Shown here in pieces: positions 1-8,734 of a stretch of 64,000 nt of DNA; the stretch's first letter is position 1; every line of letters begins with the position of its first letter. The stretch is from Planctomycetota bacterium (GTDB lineage: Bacteria > Planctomycetota > Phycisphaerae > UBA1845 > PWPN01), in NCBI GenBank assembly GCA_022711465.1, contig JAKLEZ010000008.1, forward strand, positions 1 through 64,000, written 5' to 3'. The notes under the pieces were generated by a model that saw only the letters and a program-made list of their open reading frames with translations, was not told the DNA's origin and did no database searches. Made by a program: the position numbers and the translations under genes.

Positions 1-2
1 CT

Positions 3-2561
3 CCTTTCTGCCCCACGGGGCCTTCCCGAAAGGAGAACCTTATGCGCCCCAACGGTTTCGTACACGCCGCATCGCTCCGAAGCTCTTCGGGTCGCACGGC
101 CAGAGGCCGTGGGTTTAGCAACGCGCTCAATTCATGGACGGGCGCTTCCTGGAACGAAATGGCCTTCCCGTTCGTTCAGGACCGCTGGTACCACATCGCC
201 TATGTATACGACGCCGGCACTCTGCGGTGCTACGTGGATGGTATCCAAATCGGCTCCGTGGCTCACACGCTCGGCGGCAGCATGGGCCAGACTTTCCAGA
301 TCGGGGCATCCGCCGCGGGCGGCAACGCGGAGAACTTCATCGGCGGAATCGACGAAGTCGCCATCTACAGCGATGCGCTGACCGGGGCCCAGCTACTCAA
401 GCACTTCAACACCCTGAAGCCGAGATTCGCGCCCCCGGCCGCGATGACGAGTCTCCTCGCGAGTTACGAAGCCGCGATTCTGGCCGAGCCTTCGCTGCTG
501 AGCTACTACACCTTCGAGGGCGACACGACCGCGGTGTCGGACAAGAAAGGACCGTACAACGGCACGCTGGTGGATCTGACCGAATGGACGGAAGGATTCG
601 CCGGCGGCCAAGCCCTGGGCCTCCAGACCTACGGGCATGTCGGTCTCGGCAACGTCGAGGATTTCAAGTTCAGCGACGGCACGGGCTCCATCGAAGCCTG
701 GGTGAATCCCACCGGTGTCGGCCTGGGACTCGGGAACAAGTCGATCTTCGCCGGCCGGGATGACAGCCTCAACCGTTACACCATGCACGTGAACACCAGC
801 AACGGCGACATGGGCGTTTCCACGACCGGTAACACCGGCGGCACCTACCTGGAGACGCCGGCGGGCACGATCACCGGCGATGCGTGGCAGCACGTCGTCG
901 CGGTATTCAGCAACGACGGGACGACGAACCGGACCAGCCTCTACATCAACGGGGTAGCGATCGTGAACAACGTGGCTCAGATTCTGGGCACCCTGGATGC
1001 CAGCAGCTTCCAGATTGGAGCAGGCCGGCCTAACGGCGGCTTCCGGTTCCTCGGGCAGATTGATGAACTGGCCGTGTACAGCGAGCCGCTAACCCCGGAG
1101 CAAGTCGCGGCGCACTTCAACACCACCGCGTTGACCTTCTCGATCGCCGAGCATGACTTCGTTCTGCCCTCTCAAGCGGGTCCGATCGCGGTTACGCTCT
1201 CATTGCCACTGGGTACAGTGGCCCCGGTCGGCGGCACGGCGGTCACGCTGGCCTTCGACGCCTCTATCGTCGAGGTCAGCGCGGGCGGCGTCCCCGTCAT
1301 TCCCGACGGCCAAGTCGTGGTCCCGGCGGGACAGAACAGCATCGAACTGGCGGTGAAGGCTCTCGGCCTGGGCGGAACGAACCTGGTGGCTTCGGCTCCC
1401 GAGGCGCTGTTCGGTTGCACGGCCGTCTTCCGGGTGCGTCTCGGCGACCAAGGCATCATCATCGTCGACGATCACTTCGACGATAATCCCAGCGGCATCC
1501 CGAGTCTGGACGCGAGCGCCTTGGCGGCCAACGACAAGGGCCCGGGCGGCGGATGGAGTCCGTACTCGTCGGGCAAGAGCCAGCGTGAGCGGGGCACGAA
1601 CTGGGAAGTTCTGAGCGACGGCGGTGACTGGAGCCTGGCCGCCCTCAACGGCCTGAACGAAGACGAGTTCAAGTTCATGACCGACCAGGGTGTTCGCCTC
1701 GAGTGGGTGATCAGCAATGTCACCGTGACCGCGGACAACCCGACGCCGTACGCTCAGCACCCCACGGGTGAAACCTCCGACGTTCGGCACGAGTTCGGGA
1801 TCGTCTCCGCCATTCGACCGAACGGGGGCAGCAACGAGCTGTACACGAACACCTCAGGCGGTCTGTACGTGAACGTGTACTACTCGGCCGTCGGTGCCCC
1901 ACCGACGCAGAATGTCACCGTGACCGGAAGCGTGCGGGTGGTCAACAATACCCACACCGGCGGCGATGAGGAAAGCCTCACCGGGCTCGAGACCGTCGCG
2001 ACCTTCACGCTCACCGGAATCGCCAGCATCACCCCGAGCAATCCCCTGTCGGTCACCATCGAGGCCGACGAGGACGGCTGGGAGATCGGCTTCTCGCCGA
2101 ACGCGAATCCGACCTACGTGATCAGTCCCCAGTCGCCCGGCGTCACGACGGTGCCGGTCGCGAAGCTGGCCGGTGGCTGGGACGCCAACTCGCTCAACGA
2201 CGCGGAGATCACCAGCGAGTTCGTCAACGGGGCCTTCGCCTACGCCCACTTCCAGAACATGGGCATCGGCCGCGGCTCCAGTTGGGTGGACCGCGCCAGG
2301 GTGTGCATCGGCTGCAAGCTGACTACAGACTGCCCTGACCCGTTCGCGGACGCCGATCGGGACGGCGACGTGGACCAGCTGGACTTCGGCATCATGCAGC
2401 TGTGCTTCACGGGCGAAAACGGCGGCACTCCCCAGGGTTGCCGGTGTTTCGACCGGGATGAGGACGGCAGCATCACCGCGATCGATTTCGGCGCTTTCCA
2501 GAACTGTGCCACGAGCAGCGGGCCGATGATTCCGGCCGACGCGGCCTGCGACGATGACTGA
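3..2561 (+). CDS. LamG-domain secreted protein with C-terminal dockerin-like repeats (5' partial)
   Basis: Large extracellular protein of unknown substrate. The frame is open to the left edge, and the first LamG (concanavalin A-like) module around residues 30-125 after the ATG at 42 lacks its N-terminal half, so the gene probably begins outside the window and ATG 42 is internal. A complete LamG module follows (about 145-365, beginning with YYTFEG and ending in the IDELAVYSEPLT motif), then a beta-rich Ig-like stretch (about 375-470) and an unassigned region of roughly 270 residues. The last 75 residues hold two EF-hand-like dockerin loops, DADRDGDVDQLDF and DRDEDGSITAIDF, separated by a Cys-rich linker. 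This tail recurs in the protein at 23912-25714. Planctomycetes carry many such proteins; what the tail binds is unknown. The family assignment is confident, the role is not. Confidence 0.8.
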   Translation, partial: PFCPTGPSRKENLMRPNGFVHAASLRSSSGRTARGRGFSNALNSWTGASWNEMAFPFVQDRWYHIAYVYDAGTLRCYVDGIQIGSVAHTLGGSMGQTFQIGASAAGGNAENFIGGIDEVAIYSDALTGAQLLKHFNTLKPRFAPPAAMTSLLASYEAAILAEPSLLSYYTFEGDTTAVSDKKGPYNGTLVDLTEWTEGFAGGQALGLQTYGHVGLGNVEDFKFSDGTGSIEAWVNPTGVGLGLGNKSIFAGRDDSLNRYTMHVNTSNGDMGVSTTGNTGGTYLETPAGTITGDAWQHVVAVFSNDGTTNRTSLYINGVAIVNNVAQILGTLDASSFQIGAGRPNGGFRFLGQIDELAVYSEPLTPEQVAAHFNTTALTFSIAEHDFVLPSQAGPIAVTLSLPLGTVAPVGGTAVTLAFDASIVEVSAGGVPVIPDGQVVVPAGQNSIELAVKALGLGGTNLVASAPEALFGCTAVFRVRLGDQGIIIVDDHFDDNPSGIPSLDASALAANDKGPGGGWSPYSSGKSQRERGTNWEVLSDGGDWSLAALNGLNEDEFKFMTDQGVRLEWVISNVTVTADNPTPYAQHPTGETSDVRHEFGIVSAIRPNGGSNELYTNTSGGLYVNVYYSAVGAPPTQNVTVTGSVRVVNNTHTGGDEESLTGLETVATFTLTGIASITPSNPLSVTIEADEDGWEIGFSPNANPTYVISPQSPGVTTVPVAKLAGGWDANSLNDAEITSEFVNGAFAYAHFQNMGIGRGSSWVDRARVCIGCKLTTDCPDPFADADRDGDVDQLDFGIMQLCFTGENGGTPQGCRCFDRDEDGSITAIDFGAFQNCATSSGPMIPADAACDDD

Positions 2562-2615
2562 CCCAGGTAACGGGCCCCGCTCGGCGCCGGGGTTCTCGTG
2601 AGCCTGTGCAGTTCG

Positions 2616-2658
2616 GCATCTCGGCTGCTCCTCAGAGTAGCCGAGATGCTCGCTTTTA
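2616..2658 (+). terminator. Rho-independent terminator after the LamG gene
   Basis: A perfect 11-bp inverted repeat, GCATCTCGGCT (2616-2626) and AGCCGAGATGC (2639-2649), with a 12-nt loop is followed by TCGCTTTT. It lies about 55 nt past the stop codon of the LamG/dockerin gene and ahead of the next gene, as expected for an intrinsic terminator. The T-tract is short and interrupted, so efficiency is uncertain. Confidence 0.75.
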
Positions 2659-2780
2659 CACCCGGCCCGGCCGCACCACGACCGGACGAGGCTTCGGCTG
2701 CGTCTCGTTCCCGAAGGCTTGCGAGTGTGGTAAGGTAGGCGGCAACACGGACATCCGTCTTTCCCCGAGGAGTCGCCGCG

Positions 2781-4979
2781 ATGAAGCGAGTCCCTGCAGC
2801 CTTCCTGGTGCTCCTGGCCCTCTGCACCCCAACGACGGCTCGAGCCGCCGGGCCGGAAGCGGCGGCCAGGGGCGTACTGACGCGGCTGCTGCCCGCCGAG
2901 GCCGAGCACTTCGAGCTGATGATCATTCCCAAGGCGGACGGCCGCGATGTTTTCGAGATCGAGAGCAGGAACGGTAAGATCGTCCTCCGCGGCTCCAGCG
3001 GGGTGTCGATCTGCTCGGCCCTGAACTGGTACTTGAAGTACTATTGCCACGCAAGCGTCTCCTGGACCGGCAACCAGCTCCGGTTGCCCACCCCGTTGCC
3101 CGTCGTCCAGGGGGTGATCCGCAGACCCAGTCCGCACCTGTACCGCTACTTCTTCAACTACTGCGCCTTCAGCTACAGTCTCGCGTGGTGGGACTGGCCC
3201 GAGTGGGAGCGGATGATCGACTGGATGGCCTTGAACGGGGTCAACGCACCGCTGGCCATCACCGGCCAGGAGGCCACCTGGCAGGCGGTGTTCCGCGATC
3301 TGGGCCTCACCGATACCCAGATTGCGGAGTTCATCGCCGGCCCGGCGTACCTACCGTTCGGCTGGATGGGCTGCGTGGACGGCTGGGGTGGCCCGCTTCC
3401 GCAACACTGGATCGACCGGCATCGCGAACTGCAGATCAAGATTCTCGCCCGCGAACGGGAACTCGGCATGACTCCCATTCTGCAGGGCTTCACCGGGCAC
3501 GTTCCCAAGGCCCTTCAGGAGCAGTTCCCGATGGTGCGGCTCCAGCAGGCCTCGCCCTGGTGCGGGTTCCCGGCCACGTGGTTCATCGACCCCATGGACC
3601 CGTTCTTCCAGCAGGTCGGCAAGGCCTTCATCGAGGAACAGACCCGCCAGTACGGGACGGATCATCTTTACGCATCCGACACCTTCATCGAGATGTCCCC
3701 CCCGAGCAACGATCCGGTGTATCTGGCGGGCATGGGTCGCGCGGTTTACGGGGCGATGGCGTCTGCCGATCCCGAGGCCATCTGGTTTCTCCAGGGATGG
3801 ATCTTCCCCAACAATCCGAACTTCTGGAAACCACCCCAGGCCAGGGGGCTGTTCAGCGGCGTGCCCAAGGGCCGATTGGTCTTGATCGAGATGACCGGCA
3901 ATACATGGGAGAAAACCGAGGCCTTTTACGGCCAGCCGTGGCTCTGGGCCCTCATCCAGGACTTTGGCGGAGTGGTCAGCCTGCACGGCGACCTGGGTGG
4001 CTTGCTCGACCAGCTTGAGGCGGCCACGGCTGCCGACAAGGACCACCAGTTGCGCGGGATTGGCATCATCATGGAGAGCCTGGGCTACAACGCCGTCTTT
4101 GACGACCTGCTGCTGGAAATGACATGGCGAACCGAGAAGCCGGAGATCGGCCCATGGCTTGCCGACTACGCCCACCGTCGCTACGGGCGGAGCACGGCCG
4201 GCGCCGAACAGGCATGGAACCTGATGCTGACCGGCCCTCACCGTCGTCCGCGGGCAGCCACGGCGGTGATCTGCGATCGCCCGACCCTCCAGCGGAACGC
4301 CGCATCTGCCAGTACCGATCCGAACATCCACATGGTCGGACTCGTCAGCGCCATTCAGCGCCTGCTGGAGTGTGAAGACGAGATCGGTGACCGGGACACG
4401 TTCCGATTCGACCTGGTGAACATGACCCGGCAAGCCCTCAGCAACGAGAGCTGGATCCTGCACGGACAGCTCGTCAACGCCTGCGCGGCCAAGGACCGGC
4501 AGAAGCTGGCCGGCGCGGGCCGGCGACTACTGGAGTTGATCCGCGACATGGACGAGTTGTTGGCCACCCGACGGGAGTTTCTGCTGGGTCCCTGGCTGGC
4601 CAACGCCAAGCGCTGGGCCACCCGCGAGGAGGAGCGACGACTCTATGAATGGAACGCCCGAAACCAAATCACTCTCTGGGGCTCAAAGGACTCTCCGCTG
4701 AACGACTACGCCCAGAAGCAGTGGTCCGGCCTGCTGACCGGCTTCTATCTGCCGCGATGGGAACAATTCCTGGCTCGGCTGGACAAGGCCCTGGAGGAAG
4801 ACAGGGAAACCGACATGGCCGCTTGGGAACGCGACATTCGCGCGTGGGAGGAGAAGTGGACACACGGTACCGAGGCGTACTCGACCGAGCCCGCGGAGGA
4901 TTCGCTGGCGGTGGTCAGGAGGCTGTGCGCCAAGTGGTTCACGGACCCGTCTCGGACGGAAAGCAGGCCCTCCCGGTGA
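2781..4979 (+). CDS. alpha-N-acetylglucosaminidase, GH89 (NAGLU family)
   Basis: Secreted glycoside hydrolase predicted to remove terminal alpha-linked N-acetylglucosamine. Residues 1-22 form a signal peptide (MKR, hydrophobic core, Ala-rich cleavage region). A small alpha/beta N-terminal domain is followed by the GH89 TIM barrel, recognisable from YRYFFNYCAFSYSLAWWDW, the MALNGVNAPLAITGQEA segment and the C-terminal all-helical domain. By comparison with human NAGLU, Glu304 in FIEMSPP and Glu432 in GIIMES align with the two catalytic glutamates. At 732 residues the length matches the family. GAGGAG a few bases upstream supports the ATG at 2781. The next gene, 52 bp downstream, is a GH38 alpha-mannosidase, so the two probably form a glycan-degradation pair. 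Confidence 0.92.
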   Translation: MKRVPAAFLVLLALCTPTTARAAGPEAAARGVLTRLLPAEAEHFELMIIPKADGRDVFEIESRNGKIVLRGSSGVSICSALNWYLKYYCHASVSWTGNQLRLPTPLPVVQGVIRRPSPHLYRYFFNYCAFSYSLAWWDWPEWERMIDWMALNGVNAPLAITGQEATWQAVFRDLGLTDTQIAEFIAGPAYLPFGWMGCVDGWGGPLPQHWIDRHRELQIKILARERELGMTPILQGFTGHVPKALQEQFPMVRLQQASPWCGFPATWFIDPMDPFFQQVGKAFIEEQTRQYGTDHLYASDTFIEMSPPSNDPVYLAGMGRAVYGAMASADPEAIWFLQGWIFPNNPNFWKPPQARGLFSGVPKGRLVLIEMTGNTWEKTEAFYGQPWLWALIQDFGGVVSLHGDLGGLLDQLEAATAADKDHQLRGIGIIMESLGYNAVFDDLLLEMTWRTEKPEIGPWLADYAHRRYGRSTAGAEQAWNLMLTGPHRRPRAATAVICDRPTLQRNAASASTDPNIHMVGLVSAIQRLLECEDEIGDRDTFRFDLVNMTRQALSNESWILHGQLVNACAAKDRQKLAGAGRRLLELIRDMDELLATRREFLLGPWLANAKRWATREEERRLYEWNARNQITLWGSKDSPLNDYAQKQWSGLLTGFYLPRWEQFLARLDKALEEDRETDMAAWERDIRAWEEKWTHGTEAYSTEPAEDSLAVVRRLCAKWFTDPSRTESRPSR

Positions 4980-5031
4980 CGAGAACGCGAACGGAAGCGA
5001 CAACGGAGTCGAACTCGAGCGAGGTTCAAGC

Positions 5032-7179
5032 ATGATCACCGTCCATCTGGTCTTCAACGCCCACATCGATCCGGTCTGGCTGTGGCCTTGGCAGAGCGGA
5101 CTTGACACATTGCTGGCGACTTGTCGAAGTGCGTGCGACCGGCTCGATGCTCATCCGGACCTGCATTTCGTGCGCGGGGAAGCCTGGGCTTACCGCGAGA
5201 TCGAGCGCATCGACCCGGCGCTGTTCGAGCGGATCCGGACCCACGTCAGGGGCGGGCGCTGGCACATCGTCGGCGGGTGGTGGCTACAACCCGACTGCAA
5301 TGGGCCGAGCGCTGCCGGCCTCGAGCAGCAGATCGCGCTCGGCAAGGAGTTTTTCGTCGATCGCTTCGGGCAGTTTCCTCGCGAGGCATACAACGTGGAC
5401 AGCTTCGGCCACGCGGCGACACTCCCGGCTTTCATGCGGGCCGCGGGGCAGGACCGCTACGTGTTCATGCGGCCGCAGCGACAAGAGATGGCTCTGCCGG
5501 CCCGGCTGTTCCGGTGGCGGGGCGATGCGGACGGTCCCGAGATCGTGGCGTTTCGGGTAGCCCGGGCCTACACCGTTCGGGAAATCACTGCCGAGCACGT
5601 GAAGGCTTCGCTCGAAGGCCTCCCGCCGGGCATTGACCACACCATGTGTTTCGTCGGGATTGGTGACCATGGGGGAGGGGCCACCGAGCGGCAGATCGCC
5701 TGGTGCCGTGAGCACCAGACCGCCATCGATGGCTGCAGGCTGGCTTTTTCTGCACCGAACCTCTTTTTCGACGCGGTCGCGGGCCAGACAGACAAGTTGC
5801 CCCTAGTCATCGGCGAGCTTCAGCACCACAGCATTGGCTGCTACAGCGTACATCGGGCAGTCAAGCTCGGTGTCCACAAGGCCGAGCACCGCCTGGTCCA
5901 GGCCGGCGCGGTGCGCAAGCTGGACCCCCGCCCCGAGCCGCAAGTCGACGAGCGGCTCAAGGAAGCGTGGCGATGGGTGTGCTTCGGACACTTCCATGAC
6001 ATCTATGGCGGGACGTGCATTCCGTCCGCCTACGAGCAGGTTCATGCCCAGCTCGGATTCGCACAGGCTGTGGCCGACGAGACCCTCCAGCATGGTTTGC
6101 GGCGAATGGGCATCGGCCTGCCCGACGACCGGATGCAGCGCATCGTTCTACTGAACGCGTCGGATGCGCCGTTCGACGGCTACGTGACCCACGAGCCCTT
6201 TCTCGAAGGCTCCGCCTGGCAGCCGCATTGGCGACTGATCGACGAGGCCGGGCAGCTAGTGCCTCATCAGCGCGTGGCCACCGAATGCCTGGTCCCCAAC
6301 GATCCCGCGTACTTCCTCAGGATGGTGTTCCGCCTCACATTCAAGCCCGGGCAGATGCGAACGCTGCGAATCGACCCTGAAGGTGGCCTGGCCGCCGCCC
6401 CGGCCAGCCACTCGGGAACGAAGGTCATGGGCGAGCGCATCACCAACGATCGCGGCGTGTCCGTCAATCTGATCGCCGACGACGAACTGACCTTCGAAGA
6501 CCGCACCGAGCTGCCGCTGCCGAAACTGCAGCTCATCTCCGATCCCACGGACACCTGGAGCCACGACATCGATCGGTACAGCAGCGACGTCCTGGCCAAG
6601 CCGCACTGGCACGAGAGCCAGATCGTCGACGCTGGCCCAGTGATGGCCTCCCTGGTCGCGGACGGTCATGTGGCCGACAGCCGACTGCTCAGCGAGTTCC
6701 GCGTCTACGCCGGCGAACCGTTCGTCGAATGGCTGCTGCGCGTCCACTGGTGCGAGCGTCGGAAGCTGCTCAAGCTCAACTTCCCCCTCTTGGACACGAT
6801 CAAGAGGCGTTATGACGGTATCCCGGGCGGCGAGATCGTCCGGTTGCCGGACGGCAAGGAACGGCCGGTACGCGACCGCTCGCTGATCGAAATGAGCGAC
6901 GGGCGCAAACTGGGGCTGGTCTTTCCCGAGGTCTTCGCCCTGGACGCAACGCCGAACCTCCTGCGACTGACCCTGCTGCGCAGCCCGATCATGGCCCACC
7001 ACGCTCCCCACAACGGTCAGGATCTTCGGGCGGTGTATGCTGATCAGGGCATCCACGAGTTCCGGTTCCGGTTCTTCTGCGGACCAGACGTCAGCAGCGA
7101 GTTGCTCGATGCCCACGCTATGATGATGCACCGGCCACCGCTGGCGGCAGATCTGACCCGAGGCATGGGAGCGGCCTGA
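5032..7179 (+). CDS. alpha-mannosidase, GH38
   Basis: Zn-dependent retaining alpha-mannosidase. The protein opens directly with the GH38 catalytic signature: His11 and Asp13 in NAHIDPVW are metal ligands, and Asp123 in NVDSFGH is the expected nucleophile and also a metal ligand. The C-terminal half carries the beta-sandwich region with FRVYAGEPFVEWLLRVHW and the QGIHEFRFRF segment typical of the family. No signal peptide is visible, so the enzyme may be cytoplasmic, unlike the secreted GH89 upstream. At 715 residues it is shorter than many GH38 enzymes, but the conserved blocks appear intact. Probably cotranscribed with the GH89 gene. Confidence 0.9.
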   Translation: MITVHLVFNAHIDPVWLWPWQSGLDTLLATCRSACDRLDAHPDLHFVRGEAWAYREIERIDPALFERIRTHVRGGRWHIVGGWWLQPDCNGPSAAGLEQQIALGKEFFVDRFGQFPREAYNVDSFGHAATLPAFMRAAGQDRYVFMRPQRQEMALPARLFRWRGDADGPEIVAFRVARAYTVREITAEHVKASLEGLPPGIDHTMCFVGIGDHGGGATERQIAWCREHQTAIDGCRLAFSAPNLFFDAVAGQTDKLPLVIGELQHHSIGCYSVHRAVKLGVHKAEHRLVQAGAVRKLDPRPEPQVDERLKEAWRWVCFGHFHDIYGGTCIPSAYEQVHAQLGFAQAVADETLQHGLRRMGIGLPDDRMQRIVLLNASDAPFDGYVTHEPFLEGSAWQPHWRLIDEAGQLVPHQRVATECLVPNDPAYFLRMVFRLTFKPGQMRTLRIDPEGGLAAAPASHSGTKVMGERITNDRGVSVNLIADDELTFEDRTELPLPKLQLISDPTDTWSHDIDRYSSDVLAKPHWHESQIVDAGPVMASLVADGHVADSRLLSEFRVYAGEPFVEWLLRVHWCERRKLLKLNFPLLDTIKRRYDGIPGGEIVRLPDGKERPVRDRSLIEMSDGRKLGLVFPEVFALDATPNLLRLTLLRSPIMAHHAPHNGQDLRAVYADQGIHEFRFRFFCGPDVSSELLDAHAMMMHRPPLAADLTRGMGAA

Positions 7180-7559
7180 GCGCCGTCAGGAAGGTACCGA
7201 GGGGGCATGCTCGAACCTCGGCGCCCGAGGAATCAAGCGAGCGTGTCGAGCCGATCCGTGGGGCCACAAGCGGGCCAGCATGGCCGAGACGAGTGGATCG
7301 GGCCGACGCCCGGGGCAACTCCAATCGGCATCATGCCGACCCGCGCCCAGAGCCCCCCGAAGGACTCCACCCCGAGCATGGCAAGCGGAGCGATATCTTG
7401 ACCGCCTGAATGACCCTTTGGATCGCGTGGGTGACGACGCGGCGGCCGGAATCCACCGCCAGGCCTGCCACCTGGCTCGGACGTGAACCGATGGCTGCGG
7501 AGGCCGGCTCTGGGGCCCCTGGCGCAGAGAACCGCTCATCAGGCCGTTCATCCGGGCGA
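7180..7559. other. Convergent intergenic region, no gene recognised
   Basis: About 380 bp between the GH38 stop and the stop of the minus-strand permease gene. It contains a small hairpin (CCTCGG-CGC-CCGAGG near 7214-7228) that could end either transcript, but there is no T-tract. Reading frames crossing it have no protein-like composition. Nothing else is recognised. Confidence 0.4.
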
Positions 7560-8528
7560 TCAGCCGACTTCGCGCTTCTGGAAAGCGGCGATGGCAATGA
7601 GGAGGCCGGCCATTACCAGGCACATGGCATACCCGAACGACATGCCGACATAGCCCAGGGTGATCTTGGTGTCCTGGGTGAGGGCATCGGTCACCCAGAG
7701 GAAGGCCAGGTTCGGCGAGAGCCAGTAGGCGATCCGGGCCCAGAGATGGGTGTCCCGGTACTGGCCGAACATCGCGTCGGAGAACAGCCCCAGAAAGAGC
7801 ACGCCGAGGCAGATGGCCAGGGTCATCACCTGGCCGCACCGGGTCGATGCGGCCAAGGCGACGGACGTCAGCATGAGAATCATGGCGAAGACGAGGGCGA
7901 GGGCCCCGAGCAACTGCCCGTCGATGAAGTCCTTGCCAAACTGCTGGAACTGCCAATCAGGGTCGATCAGAGCCACCAGGGCCAGGACCAAGCCCATCAG
8001 CGGCACGGCAATCGCGATCGCGGTTGACGAGAACTGCATGTCGTACATATAGTTACAGAACGCCGCGATCAAGATGGACAGGACCAGGGCTCCGCATCCG
8101 AAGAGGATCACCGGCAAATCGTATTGATCGCTGGCCCGCTCCATGACTTTGTGCCGCATGGTCAGCAGGAAGACAATCCCCGTCAGGTAGAAGGCGACGG
8201 CCAGGGCGGAAGCGAGCCCGATGAACTTAGCGGTGACGAACAATGGTCTGGGCACCGGCTTGCTGATGACGGTGAGAACCGTCTTGTTCTCGATTTCGAG
8301 GGACAAAATCCCTGCGGCGCTGAAGGCGGACAAAAACAAACCGGAGATCAGCAACGTAGAAAGGCCAAGGTCTTTCAGGAGCTTATTGTCGTCCTGTAGG
8401 GTGAATCCGCTGATTCCGACGCACAGGACAAGGGCGCCGGCGGTCACCAGGAGCAGGACGCCGTAGATCGGCTGGCGAACTGTCTCGGTGAAGCTGTTGG
8501 TGACGATACCGAGGAATTTCGTGGGCAT
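7560..8528 (-). CDS. ABC-2 type transporter permease
   Basis: Integral membrane protein of 322 residues with about six to seven hydrophobic segments. The stretch SLEIENKTVLTVISKPVPRPLFVTAKF is the cytoplasmic-loop signature of ABC-2 permeases; the permease at 14447-15832 has a matching NEIRLHQIYMIVTKPIPRWQ. The ATG at 8528 is preferred over a longer frame reaching 8711 because it starts with a normal membrane-protein N-terminus, is preceded by GGAAG, and the extra 61 residues are not protein-like. No ATPase lies on this strand. The gene diverges from the SPFH/ABC operon and may supply a second permease for the ATPase at 13259, which is inferred from proximity and shared motif only. Confidence 0.8.
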   Translation of the reverse strand: MPTKFLGIVTNSFTETVRQPIYGVLLLVTAGALVLCVGISGFTLQDDNKLLKDLGLSTLLISGLFLSAFSAAGILSLEIENKTVLTVISKPVPRPLFVTAKFIGLASALAVAFYLTGIVFLLTMRHKVMERASDQYDLPVILFGCGALVLSILIAAFCNYMYDMQFSSTAIAIAVPLMGLVLALVALIDPDWQFQQFGKDFIDGQLLGALALVFAMILMLTSVALAASTRCGQVMTLAICLGVLFLGLFSDAMFGQYRDTHLWARIAYWLSPNLAFLWVTDALTQDTKITLGYVGMSFGYAMCLVMAGLLIAIAAFQKREVG

Positions 8529-8594
8529 CGGGCTTCCGCTGGTTGACAACCGTCGAGCAGGTCCGGCTGCCACCTGCGGGGACGTCCCGGCGGC

Positions 8595-8623
8595 TTGGCA
8601 GTCTGACCGGCTTATTGTAAAGT
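8595..8623 (+). promoter_or_regulatory. Candidate promoter for the SPFH/ABC operon
   Basis: TTGGCA (8595-8600), a 17-nt spacer and TAAAGT (8618-8623) in the divergent intergenic region, about 110 nt ahead of the first operon ATG. The -10 is a weak match, so this is only a candidate. Confidence 0.3.
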
Positions 8624-8734
8624 ACGATGCTCCGTCGTCCACAGGTCGGCGGAAAAAAGGGTATGGGGCGGACGAGCCTTGTGGCAGTCCGCCCCCCCCG
8701 TTCCGCGGCAATCTCTCATAGAGACATGTAGCGT

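Noticed and set aside
7186..7956. 256-codon minus-strand frame beyond the ABC permease stop
   Set aside because: Arg/Pro/His-rich shadow overlapping the permease in another frame.
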